DNA from: Alphaproteobacteria bacterium
Lineage (GTDB): Bacteria; Pseudomonadota; Alphaproteobacteria; Caulobacterales; Aquidulcibacteraceae
Direction of reading: 5' to 3'
Assembly (NCBI GenBank): GCA_027488965.1
Contig: JAIYAO010000197.1
Span: 1-39,303 of the forward strand
Length of the DNA: 39,303 nucleotides
Shown here: positions 7,864-15,840 of the stretch, piece by piece
Layout of the letters: every line of letters starts with the position of its first letter
Numbering within the stretch: position 1 is the first letter of the stretch
Made by a program: the position numbers and the translations under genes
The notes under the pieces: generated by a model
The model's input: the letters and a program-made list of their open reading frames with translations, nothing else
The model's database searches: none
Told to the model about the DNA's origin: nothing

Positions 7864-9012
7864 ATGGCCAGGATGCTCAGTGGCGTGACGGTCCTCGACA
7901 TGGGGGCCTTCATTACCGGACCCGCCGTCGGCATGCTTTTGGCGGACCTCGGCGCCGACGTGATCAAGGTCGAGCAGCCGGAGACCGGCGATCCCTTCCG
8001 GGCGTTCAAGGGCGGCCTCTACAGCCCGCATTTCCAGTCCTACAACCGCAACAAGCGCTCGGTCACGCTCAACACCAAGAAGCCGGACGATCTCGCCGCG
8101 TTCGACGAGCTGGTGGCCGGCGCCGACGTGTTCATCCAGAATTTCCGTCCCGGCGTGGCGGAGCGGCTGTCGGTGGGGCCAAAGCGCCTGCAGGCGATCA
8201 ACCCGGCGCTGATCTACTGCTCGATCTCCGGCTTCGGCCCCGATGGACCGGAGGCGGAGCGCCCCGCCTTCGACACGGTGGCCCAGGCCGCCAGCGGCTT
8301 CCTGCGCCTGCTCATCAACCCGAAACACCCCCGCGTGGTGGGCCCCGCCATCGGCGATGCGGTGACGGGCTTCTACGGCGCACTCGGCGTGCTGGCCGCG
8401 CTGCATGAGCGCAACGCCACCGGCAAGGGCCGGCTCGTGGAGACCTCGATGCTCGAGGCCATGTGCCATTTCAACATCGACGATTTCACCCACTATCTCT
8501 CCGCGAACGAGGTGATGGGGCCGTTCAGCCGCCCGCACGTGTCGCAGTCCTACGTGTTCGAGTGTGCGGACGGGCTGTGGCTTGCGCTGCACATGTCTTC
8601 GCCGCCCAAGTTTTGGGAAAACCTCGCCGAAGCGGTGGGAATGCCGGACATGCTCAAGTGGCCCGAGTTCGCCGACCGGGTGGCGCGCATCCAGAACTAC
8701 GAGAAGGTGCGCGAGCGCCTCGCCCCGCTCTTTCTCCAGCGCACGCGCGACGACTGGTGCGCGCATCTCACCCGCCTCGAAGTGCCGCACGCGCCGCTCA
8801 GCACCGCGCCCGAGGTGCTGGAAAGTGCGCAGGCCCGCCACCTCCAGCTGGAAGTGGAGACCTCCCATCCCACCATGGGCCGCTTCCGGACCATTCGCTC
8901 CCCGCTCAGCTTCGACGGGGAACGGTCGATGACCGTCACCGCGCCGCCGGTGCTGGGGGAGCACAACAACGAGATCCTCGGCGCCCGCCGCACGGCCACG
9001 GCGGCGGAATAG
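7864..9012 (+). CDS. CaiB/BaiF-type (class III) CoA-transferase
   Basis: This 382-residue protein moves CoA between carboxylic acids, activating a substrate for catabolism. Family blocks are V-L-D-M-G-A-F-I-T-G-P near the N-terminus, A-D-L-G-A-D-V-I-K-V-E, N-R-N-K-R-S-V-T-L-N, Q-N-F-R-P-G, Y-C-S-I-S-G-F-G-P-D-G, G-D-A-V-T-G and L-H-E-R-N-A-T-G-K-G. Length matches the family (about 380-400). The ATG at 7864 follows GTGGAGCAGGGTGC; an internal ATG three codons later is possible. It is divergent from the citryl-CoA-lyase-like gene, sharing the paired-operator region, and is followed by the iclR gene after 71 bases. The arrangement suggests CoA activation, then C-C cleavage, of an acid whose identity is unknown. 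Confidence 0.9.
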   Translation: MARMLSGVTVLDMGAFITGPAVGMLLADLGADVIKVEQPETGDPFRAFKGGLYSPHFQSYNRNKRSVTLNTKKPDDLAAFDELVAGADVFIQNFRPGVAERLSVGPKRLQAINPALIYCSISGFGPDGPEAERPAFDTVAQAASGFLRLLINPKHPRVVGPAIGDAVTGFYGALGVLAALHERNATGKGRLVETSMLEAMCHFNIDDFTHYLSANEVMGPFSRPHVSQSYVFECADGLWLALHMSSPPKFWENLAEAVGMPDMLKWPEFADRVARIQNYEKVRERLAPLFLQRTRDDWCAHLTRLEVPHAPLSTAPEVLESAQARHLQLEVETSHPTMGRFRTIRSPLSFDGERSMTVTAPPVLGEHNNEILGARRTATAAE

Positions 9013-9083
9013 CTTCCCCGGGGCGCGCCATTGCTGCAGCCGGAGGGCGCCTGTAGCACGGGCGCTCGCAGCAAAGGTGCGCC

Positions 9084-9893
9084 ATGGCTCGTCAGCCCAA
9101 GCCCGACAAGGACCCGGAGTACCTTTCGACGCTGGAGCGCGGGCTCTCGGTGCTGCGCGCCTTCGACCAGGACCACCCGGAGATGCAGCTGAGCGAGGTG
9201 GCGGCGGCCACCAACCTGAGCCCGGCGGTGGCGCGGCGCTGCCTCAACACGCTGGTGCACCTGGGCTACGTGGCCCGGTACGGCCGGCGCTTCCTGCTGC
9301 GGCCCGAAGTGCTGGTGTTCGGATCGGCGTACGTGTCGTCGATGAACCTGGAGACCGTGGCGCTGCCGCACCTGCAGTACCTGCGGGACGAAACCGGCGA
9401 TTCGTCCTCCATGGCCGTGCTGTCGGGGCAGGACATCCTCTACATCGCCCACGTCTCCACCACGCGCCACATCCGCCTCACGGCCAGCGTCGGCACGCGT
9501 TTCCCGCTGCACGCCACCTCCCTCGGCAAGGTGCTGCTGGCGTTCCAGGCGGAGGACGTCATCGAGACGTACTTCGCCGGCGCATCGCTCAAGCGCATCA
9601 CCGAACGCACGGTGACCTCCGCGGACGCGCTGCGCGCGCGTCTCGCGGCGGTGCGCGCCACCGGCTACGATTCGGCCCTGGACGAGCTGGACTACGGCAT
9701 CGTCTCCGTCGCCGTGCCGGTGTTCGACCGGGAGCGCCGCATCACCTCGGCGATAAACTGCTCCACATCCACCACCCGAATCTCGCAAGATGAACTGGTG
9801 CGCACCCGGCTGCCGCTGCTCCAGCAGGCGGCCCGGGAAATCCAGGCGGCGCTGCAGAAGCACCCGTACCTGGCCCACTCGCTGACGGGCTGA
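9084..9893 (+). CDS. IclR-family transcriptional regulator (PcaR/PobR-like clade)
   Basis: This 269-residue regulator has an N-terminal winged helix-turn-helix at about 15-75, with recognition region E-V-A-A-A-T-N-L-S-P-A-V-A-R-R-C-L. The C-terminal IclR effector domain is shown by G-D-S-S-S-M-A-V-L-S-G, F-P-L-H-A-T-S-L-G-K-V-L-L-A and a late Y-D-S-A-L-D-E-L-D-Y-G-I-V-S-V-A-V-P. The pattern resembles regulators of protocatechuate and 4-hydroxybenzoate catabolism, which bind small organic acids. It is embedded between the CoA-transferase and the TonB receptor. The paired TTCG-N5-CGAA palindromes at 7762, 9898 and 13015 are its likely sites; the middle one begins 5 bases after its own stop codon. 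Whether it activates or represses is not determined. Confidence 0.92.
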   Translation: MARQPKPDKDPEYLSTLERGLSVLRAFDQDHPEMQLSEVAAATNLSPAVARRCLNTLVHLGYVARYGRRFLLRPEVLVFGSAYVSSMNLETVALPHLQYLRDETGDSSSMAVLSGQDILYIAHVSTTRHIRLTASVGTRFPLHATSLGKVLLAFQAEDVIETYFAGASLKRITERTVTSADALRARLAAVRATGYDSALDELDYGIVSVAVPVFDRERRITSAINCSTSTTRISQDELVRTRLPLLQQAAREIQAALQKHPYLAHSLTG

Positions 9894-9897
9894 TTTC

Positions 9898-9929
9898 TTC
9901 GAATATCGAACTTGACTTCGTATGTCGAA
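9898..9929. promoter_or_regulatory. paired operator TTCG-N5-CGAA, copy 2
   Basis: TTCGAATATCGAA (9898-9910) and TTCGTATGTCGAA (9917-9929) start 19 bp apart, between the iclR stop and the TonB-receptor start. They are the same element as at 7762 and 13015 and overlap the -35 region of a candidate promoter. Confidence 0.75.
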
Positions 9930-9940
9930 TAATCTTAGGG
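9912..9940 (+). promoter_or_regulatory. sigma70-like promoter for the TonB receptor gene
   Basis: TTGACT (9912-9917), a 17-base spacer and TTAGGG (9935-9940). The -10 is weak but the -35 is near consensus. The operator geometry matches copy 1: first palindrome 14 bp upstream and second 5 bp downstream of the -35 start. Confidence 0.4.
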
Positions 9941-10038
9941 TTTGATTCTAGAGTTCAGGCTGGCGCCGGTTTGCGCCCGCCGGGCCGTGGTCATTGAAGG
10001 CCGCGGACAGCAAAACGCTGCTCAGGGGGAGGATGATG

Positions 10039-12270
10039 ATGACGGGTTCCAAGCGTTTCCTGGGTCTTCTTGGCGTTTCGGCGTTCGCCCTTCTGGCGAG
10101 CCCGGGCCTCGCCCTGGCGCAGACCGGCGATGAGCCGTCCGCGCAGTCTGACGAAATCGTGGTCACCGCGCGCCAGCGCTCGGAGTCCCTGCAGGACGTG
10201 CCCGCGCAGGTCACGGCCTTCAACGCCGCCGCCATCGAGGCGCGCGGCATCGAACGGCCGGCGGACTTCATCGCCTCGGTGCCCAACGTCACTTTCGTGG
10301 AGACGCAGAACGCCGGCACGAGCTTCCTTGTGATCCGCGGCATCTCCCAGGCCCGCAACAGCGAACCGTCCGCCGCCATCGTCGTCGACGGCGTGCCGAT
10401 GACGCAGCCCGCCCAGTTCAACCAGGCGCTGATCGACATCGAGCAGATCGAAGTGCTGAAGGGCCCGCAGGGCGCGCTCTACGGCCGCAACGCCATCGGC
10501 GGCGCGATCCTCATCACCACCAAGCGGCCCGGCAACGAGCTGGGCGGTCGCGTGTCGGCGGGCTACGAGTCCGGCCCGGGCTACCAGCTGCAGGGCACAC
10601 TCAACGTGCCGCTGGCGGAAAACTTCTGGATGCGCGGCGCGGTGTCCTACTTCGACACCGAAGGCCACCTCGAGAACGTCAACACCGTGGACGCCTCCGC
10701 CGACGAGGACGCCGATCCGGTGGAGAACCTCAACGCTCGGCTGTCCTTCCTCTATGAGCCGACCAGCAACTTCAGCGTCGATCTGCGGTTCGCGGCCGAC
10801 AATCTCGACACCCGCGCGCTGTACTTCGTGGTGCCCGATTTCAGCGACCCGAACTTCAACAACCCGAACTTCACCGGCCGCGAGATCAACCTCAACAACT
10901 CCGGCATCAACGAGCGCGAGATCTACGACGGCGCCCTGAAGCTGACGTACGAAGCCGGCTACGGCACGTACACCTCGATCACGGGCTACAACAGCGTCGA
11001 GGAAATCCTGACCGGCGACGGCTACCCGTTCGATCCGTTCGGCGCGAGCCGCGTGGGCTTCGACTTCAACCAGAGCCAGTTCCTGGACGTGGACACGTTC
11101 ACTCAGGAAGTCCGCTTCACCTCGCCGGCGGACCGCAAGTTCCGCTACATCGCCGGCGCGCAGGTGTTCAGCACCGACCGCTTCATCGTCACGGGCAACA
11201 TGATCGACACGGGCGCGGGCGTGTTCCCGGTGCGCGGTGCGCCCAGCACGAACCCCGCCAACCCGCAGCTCACCTACCTCGCGGACTCGCAGGAGCAGTT
11301 CGCCTGGGCGGCCTACCTGTCCACCTCGACGAGCCTCACCGACCAGCTCGAGCTGTCGCTGAACGCCCGCTACGACCATGACGAGCGCGAGAACACCACC
11401 GACACGCCCACGGCCTTCCTGCCGTGCACCGTCGGCCCCGCGTGCGCCACGGGGCTGGTGCGCAAGGAGACGTGGGATGACCTGCAGCCGCAGGCGATCC
11501 TGCGCTACGAAGCCACCGACGACCTGAACCTCTACGCCAGCTACAGCCGCGGCTTCCGCAGCGGCGGCTTCAACCAGACAGGCGTCGGTGCGGTCGCGAC
11601 CGCCAGCGGCTTCTTCAACGTGGGCGACACCTTCGACCAGGAAACCGCCGACACCTTCGAGATCGGCGTGAAGGGCGGCTTCCTCGACGGCCGCGCGAAC
11701 TTCAGCGCCAGCGCCTACCGCACGAAGGCCGAAGGCACGTACTACTTCGTGTTCCTGGCCGCCAACTCCACCCAGAACCTCGGCAACATCGACGAGGTCG
11801 AGTACCTCGGCTTCGATGCCGAGTTGAACGCGCGCCTGACGGACAACTTCCAGATCAACGCCGGCTTCGGCTACACCGACAGCGAGATCACCAAGTTCCC
11901 CGATCCCGTGGTGGTGGGCGCCAAGGCGCCGCTCGTGTCGGACTACACGCTCAACCTCGGCGGCCAGTACACGGTGCCCTTCACCGACACCGTCGATGGC
12001 ATCCTGCGCCTCGACTACAACCGCATCGGCGACACCGTGTTCACCATTCCCTTCAGCGCACCGGGCCTCGCGCTCGATGCACGCCCGGTGGAGCGTGATG
12101 CGGTGGACCTGCTCGATGTGCGCGCCAGCGTGCGCACGACGAACTGGACGTTCACCGCGTGGTCGAAGAACATCCTCGATACGGAATACAACTCGGAATA
12201 CTCGCCGGGTGGCTTCCTGTTCAAGGCCCAGCCGATGCGCTGGGGCGTCGAGCTGACCCGCACGTTCTAG
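10039..12270 (+). CDS. TonB-dependent outer-membrane receptor
   Basis: This roughly 743-residue receptor imports a substrate across the outer membrane using TonB energy. A signal peptide ends near A-L-A-Q. Then comes the TonB-box/plug start D-E-I-V-V-T-A-R-Q-R, plug motifs V-I-R-G-I-S-Q-A-R, I-E-V-L-K-G-P-Q-G-A-L-Y-G-R-N-A-I-G-G and a beta-barrel ending in the typical aromatic residue (R-T-F). Three consecutive ATGs begin at 10033; the AGGGGGAGG ending at 10032 best fits the third (10039, 6-base spacer). It lies downstream of iclR, with the second paired operator in between, so it probably imports the compound degraded by the flanking enzymes. No siderophore genes accompany it. Confidence 0.92.
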   Translation: MTGSKRFLGLLGVSAFALLASPGLALAQTGDEPSAQSDEIVVTARQRSESLQDVPAQVTAFNAAAIEARGIERPADFIASVPNVTFVETQNAGTSFLVIRGISQARNSEPSAAIVVDGVPMTQPAQFNQALIDIEQIEVLKGPQGALYGRNAIGGAILITTKRPGNELGGRVSAGYESGPGYQLQGTLNVPLAENFWMRGAVSYFDTEGHLENVNTVDASADEDADPVENLNARLSFLYEPTSNFSVDLRFAADNLDTRALYFVVPDFSDPNFNNPNFTGREINLNNSGINEREIYDGALKLTYEAGYGTYTSITGYNSVEEILTGDGYPFDPFGASRVGFDFNQSQFLDVDTFTQEVRFTSPADRKFRYIAGAQVFSTDRFIVTGNMIDTGAGVFPVRGAPSTNPANPQLTYLADSQEQFAWAAYLSTSTSLTDQLELSLNARYDHDERENTTDTPTAFLPCTVGPACATGLVRKETWDDLQPQAILRYEATDDLNLYASYSRGFRSGGFNQTGVGAVATASGFFNVGDTFDQETADTFEIGVKGGFLDGRANFSASAYRTKAEGTYYFVFLAANSTQNLGNIDEVEYLGFDAELNARLTDNFQINAGFGYTDSEITKFPDPVVVGAKAPLVSDYTLNLGGQYTVPFTDTVDGILRLDYNRIGDTVFTIPFSAPGLALDARPVERDAVDLLDVRASVRTTNWTFTAWSKNILDTEYNSEYSPGGFLFKAQPMRWGVELTRTF

Positions 12271-12341
12271 ACGTCCGCACGCGGCTGGCGCGTCACGCGA
12301 GAAGACATGTTCAACTGGTTGTTCGGACGAAAGAAACCGAA

Positions 12342-12371
12342 GTCGCCGGCGCCTGAAGGGGCGCCGGCGAC
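12342..12371. terminator. perfect 12-bp hairpin between the receptor and wrbA
   Basis: GTCGCCGGCGCC (12342-12353) and GGCGCCGGCGAC (12360-12371) are exact reverse complements around the loop TGAAGG. There is no T-run, so this may be an attenuator or an RNA-stabilising structure between the receptor and wrbA rather than a full terminator. It falls inside the optional N-terminal extension of wrbA and argues that this stretch is an untranslated leader. Confidence 0.55.
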
Positions 12372-12399
12372 GGACTCTCTGGCAGGCAAGGAGCCGCGC

Positions 12400-13011
12400 G
12401 TGACCAAGGTCCTCGTTCTCTATTACTCAAGCTACGGCCACGTGGAGACGCTGGCCCGCGCCGTGGCCGAGGGCGCGCGCAGCGTGCCCGGCGTCGAGGT
12501 GGCGGTGAAGCGCGTGCCGGAACTGGTGCCTGCGGACGTGGCGGCCAAGGCCGGCGTCAAGGTCGACCAGGAAGCGCCGATCGCCCAGCCCGGCGAACTC
12601 GCGGAGTACGACGCGATCATCATCGGCACGCCCACGCGCTTCGGCAACATGGCCGCCCAGATGCGCAACTTCCTCGACCAGACGGGCCCGCTCTGGTTCA
12701 CCCGCGCGCTCGTCAACAAGGTCGGCAGCGCCTTCACCTCCACGGCCAGCCAGCACGGCGGGCAGGAGTCCACGCTGCTGTCCACGCACACCACGCTGCT
12801 GCACCATGGCATGATCATCGTCGGCCTGCCGTACACGTGGGCGGGCAACTCGGAGATGGGCGAGATCAGCGGCGGCACGCCCTACGGCATCTCCACCATC
12901 GCCGGCGGCGACGGCTCGCGTCAGCCCAGCGCCAACGAACTGGACGGCGCGCGCTTCCAGGGGCGCCACGTGGCGGAGATCACCGCGCAACTGCTGCGCG
13001 GCCGCGCCTAG
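12400..13011 (+). CDS. wrbA: NAD(P)H:quinone oxidoreductase, WrbA type
   Basis: This 203-residue FMN flavoprotein reduces quinones by two electrons, avoiding semiquinones. Flavodoxin-fold motifs are [11 protein letters not shown] near the N-terminus (phosphate loop), [13 protein letters not shown], and the WrbA block [11 protein letters not shown] followed by [11 protein letters not shown]. The GTG at 12400 is chosen because AAGGAG (12388-12393) lies 6 bases upstream and the normal WrbA N-terminus begins there. An ATG at 12307 would add a 31-residue basic, proline-rich tail encoded across a strong hairpin. It follows the receptor gene and precedes the third paired operator, fitting aromatic or quinone metabolism. 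Confidence 0.92.
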   Translation: MTKVLVLYYSSYGHVETLARAVAEGARSVPGVEVAVKRVPELVPADVAAKAGVKVDQEAPIAQPGELAEYDAIIIGTPTRFGNMAAQMRNFLDQTGPLWFTRALVNKVGSAFTSTASQHGGQESTLLSTHTTLLHHGMIIVGLPYTWAGNSEMGEISGGTPYGISTIAGGDGSRQPSANELDGARFQGRHVAEITAQLLRGRA

Positions 13012-13014
13012 AAT

Positions 13015-13046
13015 TTCGCTATGCGAAGTGAAATTCGAAAAACGAA
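13015..13046. promoter_or_regulatory. paired operator TTCG-N5-CGAA, copy 3
   Basis: TTCGCTATGCGAA (13015-13027) and TTCGAAAAACGAA (13034-13046) start 19 bp apart, beginning 4 bases after the wrbA stop and about 90 bases before the VOC gene. No good -10 box sits at the position used by the other two copies. Confidence 0.7.
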
Positions 13047-13133
13047 TTGAGGGGCGTCGTTCCCCGTGGTAAACAATGCGTAAATTGCAGCCATGCTCGG
13101 CATGTTCAACACGACGGTGATGGGAGTCTGACA

Positions 13134-13721
13134 ATGGGCCTGTTTGGAAACGCACAGAAGAAGACCAAGGCCGTGGCCGCCGCCGGCCTGCCGGCGCGCC
13201 TCCACCACACCGCCTACGTGACGCGCGACATGGAAGCGACCCGCAAGTTCTATGAGGACGTGATCGGCCTGCCGCTCATGTCCACGTTCTGCGAGAGCGA
13301 CGAGCTGTTCGGCGCCGTGCGCACGTACATGCACACCTTCTTCGGCCTCGCCGACGGCAGCGCGCTGGCCTTCTTCCAGTTCGCCGATCCCGCCGACCAG
13401 GAGCTGTTCGGCCCCAAGATGCCGTTCTCGCCGTTCCACCACATCGCGCTGAACGTCGACAAGGCCACGCAGGACGCCATCGAGGCCCGCCTGAAGGCCG
13501 CCGGCTACAAGGAGCCCGAGCACTTCATCCTCGAGCACGGCTATTGCCGCTCGGTGTACGCCACGGACCCCAACGGCATGATCGTCGAGTTCTGCAACGA
13601 CGACGAGGCCGCCGTGAAGGACCAGGAAAAGTGGCGCGAGAAGGCGCACTCCGAGCTGCGCCGCTGGCTGGCCGGCGATCACACCAGCAACAACACCTAC
13701 CGCAGCGACCACGCGCATTGA
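13134..13721 (+). CDS. VOC-fold metalloenzyme (glyoxalase/extradiol dioxygenase-like)
   Basis: This 195-residue protein has two vicinal-oxygen-chelate halves. Likely metal ligands are H25 in L-H-H-T-A-Y-V-T, H103 in F-H-H-I-A-L-N-V and E152 in G-M-I-V-E-F-C, the His-His-Glu set of this superfamily. A short lysine-rich N-terminal tail precedes the domain. Family members include ring-cleaving dioxygenases, glyoxalases, epimerases and thiol transferases, so the chemistry is open. The ATG at 13134 follows GGGAG at 13122. The third paired operator lies upstream, placing the gene in the proposed IclR regulon, and an alpha/beta hydrolase gene follows after 49 bases. A hydrolase after a ring-cleavage-type enzyme is a common catabolic order. 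Confidence 0.85.
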   Translation: MGLFGNAQKKTKAVAAAGLPARLHHTAYVTRDMEATRKFYEDVIGLPLMSTFCESDELFGAVRTYMHTFFGLADGSALAFFQFADPADQELFGPKMPFSPFHHIALNVDKATQDAIEARLKAAGYKEPEHFILEHGYCRSVYATDPNGMIVEFCNDDEAAVKDQEKWREKAHSELRRWLAGDHTSNNTYRSDHAH

Positions 13722-13770
13722 GGGGCGGAGGCGGCCTGACGGGAGCCCGTCCGGCCGCACGCGGAGCGCG

Positions 13771-14550
13771 ATGATCGAGGCCGACCTCGCCGTGGACGGC
13801 GGCGCCCTGTCCTACACGCAGGCAGGGGAAGGCCGGCCCCTTGTGCTGCTGCACGGCTGGACCCTCGACCGCCGCATGTGGGGGCCGCAGGTGGCGGAGT
13901 TCTCACACACGCATCTCGTGATTGCGCCCGACAGGCGCGGCTTCGGCCGGTCCTCGGCGCCGCCGGATCTGTTCCGCGAGGCCGATGATGTCGCCCGACT
14001 GCTCGACGGCGCCCATGCGGCGCGCGCCGTGGTCGTGGGCATGTCGCAGGCGGGCAGGGTGGCCCTCGACTTCGCGCACCGCTTTCCCGACCGCACCGAC
14101 GCCATCGTGCTGCAGGGCGCGCCGTTCGCCGCCCCGTCGGCCCCCGCAGACGAGGACGCCATCCCCGTGGCCGCCTATGCCGCCCTGGCGCGCGCGGGCC
14201 GCCTCGCCGAGATGAAGGACCAGTGGCGCACCCATCCCCTGATGCGCACGAGCACGCCAGAGGCCGAGGCCTGCGCTGCCGCCATGCTGGCCGACTATGC
14301 GGGGCGCGATCTCGTCGTGGAGGCGCCAAGCCAGGCCCGGGACGTGGACCCCGCGCGGGTCACGGCGCCTGCGCTCGTGATCACCGGCGCGCGCGATACG
14401 CCGTGGCGGCGTCGCGCCGGCGATGCGCTGGCGCTGGCGCTGCCGGAGGCCTCGCGCACGGAGATCGATGGCGCGGGCCACCTGTGCAACCTGTGCGCGC
14501 CGGCGGCCTACAACGACGTCCTCGCGCACTTCCTGCGCCTGACGGCCTAG
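13771..14550 (+). CDS. alpha/beta hydrolase (Ser nucleophile)
   Basis: This 259-residue alpha/beta-fold hydrolase has the oxyanion motif L-L-H-G-W-T near residue 30, nucleophile S92 in the elbow V-G-M-S-Q-A-G, an acidic residue in G-A-R-D-T-P-W and H237 in G-A-G-H-L-C. It probably cleaves an ester, a lactone or a C-C bond of a ring-fission product. It follows the VOC gene closely and shares its direction. Its TAG stop (14548-14550) overlaps the TAG stop of the convergent second core-MetE gene on the opposite strand, the two sharing CTAG. The substrate is unknown. Confidence 0.88.
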   Translation: MIEADLAVDGGALSYTQAGEGRPLVLLHGWTLDRRMWGPQVAEFSHTHLVIAPDRRGFGRSSAPPDLFREADDVARLLDGAHAARAVVVGMSQAGRVALDFAHRFPDRTDAIVLQGAPFAAPSAPADEDAIPVAAYAALARAGRLAEMKDQWRTHPLMRTSTPEAEACAAAMLADYAGRDLVVEAPSQARDVDPARVTAPALVITGARDTPWRRRAGDALALALPEASRTEIDGAGHLCNLCAPAAYNDVLAHFLRLTA

Positions 14551-15689
14551 CGCCAGAACGCCTTCGAAGCGATGGCCGCGCCGTCGGCCAACGCGCGCAG
14601 CTTGGCGAACGCCACGCCCGGATCGACGCCGCCCGAGCCTACGTGGATCGAGAAGCCGCAGTCGACGCCGGCGATGACGTTGTCGCGGCCCACGAGGTGC
14701 GCGTAACGCGCGATCCGTTGCGCCACCAGTTCGGGGTGCTCGATGTAGTTGGACTGGCACTCGATGACGCCGGGCGCGAGAATCTTGCCTTCCGGCAGCT
14801 TGATGCTCTCGAACATCTCGTACTCGTGGGCATGGCGCGGGTTGGCCGCCTCGAACAGGATCGTCTGCGGCTTGGCGCGCCAGACGATGTCGATGATGTC
14901 CTTGAACGGCACGTCGCAGTGGTGCGGGCCCGGATAGTTGCCCCAGCACATGTGCATGCGCAGCTGCTCGGCGGGGATGTTGGCCACCGCGCGGTTGAGC
15001 GCCTCCACGTGCAGGGCCATGCGGTCGCGGAAGCCGCTCAGGTCGAGGTGCGCGTACTGCGTGTGGCGGCCCATGGCGAGATCGGGGCAGTCGATCTGCA
15101 GTGTGATGCCGGCGGCGGCGATGGCCTCGTACTCGTGGCGCAGGCCCTCGGCGACTGCAAACAGGTACTCCTCATGCGAGGGGTAGTAGTCGTTGCGGAA
15201 AAACAGCGTCGTCACGCCCGGGGACGCCGCGCTCATGAACGGTCGCGCGTCCTTGTGCCGGGCGACCGCGGCGGTGAGCCGGCGCGCGTCGATCCGCGGC
15301 GCCTCCATGTCCTTCACGCTGATCGGGCCGTTGCACGCGGGCGTCTTGCGGTGCTTGCGGCCGGGATCGGCGAGGATGCGCGTCTTGATCTCGGGGAAGT
15401 CCTCGATGTCCTGGAACACGAAGGAATTGCCCGTGCCGCCGAACCCGTCGAGCCGGTCCTTGATGTAGGTGGCGTAACTCGGCTTCGACATTTCCCCGTC
15501 GTTGACGATGTCGATGCCGGCCGCCGCCTGGCGGTCCACGATGGCGTCCACCGCCGCCGCGATCTCCGCCTCCACGGCGGCGGGGTCGAGCGGCAGGCCG
15601 TCCTCGCGCGCAAACATGATCTCGATGAGCCCCGCCGGCCGCGGCAGGCTGCCCACATGCGTCGTCAGAAACCGCCCCGCGTCGCGCAC
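14547..15689 (-). CDS. second core-MetE protein (MetE C-terminal-domain / epoxyalkane:CoM transferase-like)
   Basis: This 380-residue protein is again only the catalytic half of cobalamin-independent methionine synthase. The zinc ligands are H246 and C248 in R-M-H-M-C-W-G-N-Y, E280 in I-L-F-E-A-A-N-P-R-H-A-H and C344 in A-G-V-D-C-G-F. The start T-T-H-V-G-S-L-P-R-P and the block D-G-E-M-S-K-P-S-Y-A-T-Y-I-K-D-R-L are family hallmarks. It differs clearly from the 5.8 kb paralogue (longer, different flanks of the ligands), so the two are not a recent duplication. Length and motifs also fit proteins annotated as epoxyalkane:coenzyme M transferase. The GTG start at 15689 is supported by GGGGAGG with a 6-base spacer. 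No TTCG-N5-CGAA element lies directly upstream. Confidence 0.85.
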   Translation of the reverse strand: MRDAGRFLTTHVGSLPRPAGLIEIMFAREDGLPLDPAAVEAEIAAAVDAIVDRQAAAGIDIVNDGEMSKPSYATYIKDRLDGFGGTGNSFVFQDIEDFPEIKTRILADPGRKHRKTPACNGPISVKDMEAPRIDARRLTAAVARHKDARPFMSAASPGVTTLFFRNDYYPSHEEYLFAVAEGLRHEYEAIAAAGITLQIDCPDLAMGRHTQYAHLDLSGFRDRMALHVEALNRAVANIPAEQLRMHMCWGNYPGPHHCDVPFKDIIDIVWRAKPQTILFEAANPRHAHEYEMFESIKLPEGKILAPGVIECQSNYIEHPELVAQRIARYAHLVGRDNVIAGVDCGFSIHVGSGGVDPGVAFAKLRALADGAAIASKAFWR

Positions 15690-15840
15690 GCAAATCCTCC
15701 CCTGAAGTCCCGACGTCCGCGGGACATGGGCGCGATCAAAGGCCATCCGCTGCCGCCGCGCAATACAGGCGGCCGCCACGCGTCGATCCGGCGGGATCAG
15801 GCCTGAAGCCGGCGACGGGAGGGGCGGCGGCGACGGCGCG

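Noticed and set aside
15707-15725. GTCCCG-N7-CGGGAC dyad upstream of the second core-MetE gene as an operator
   Set aside because: Short GC-rich arms of this kind are expected by chance in such DNA, and it does not match the TTCG-N5-CGAA element.
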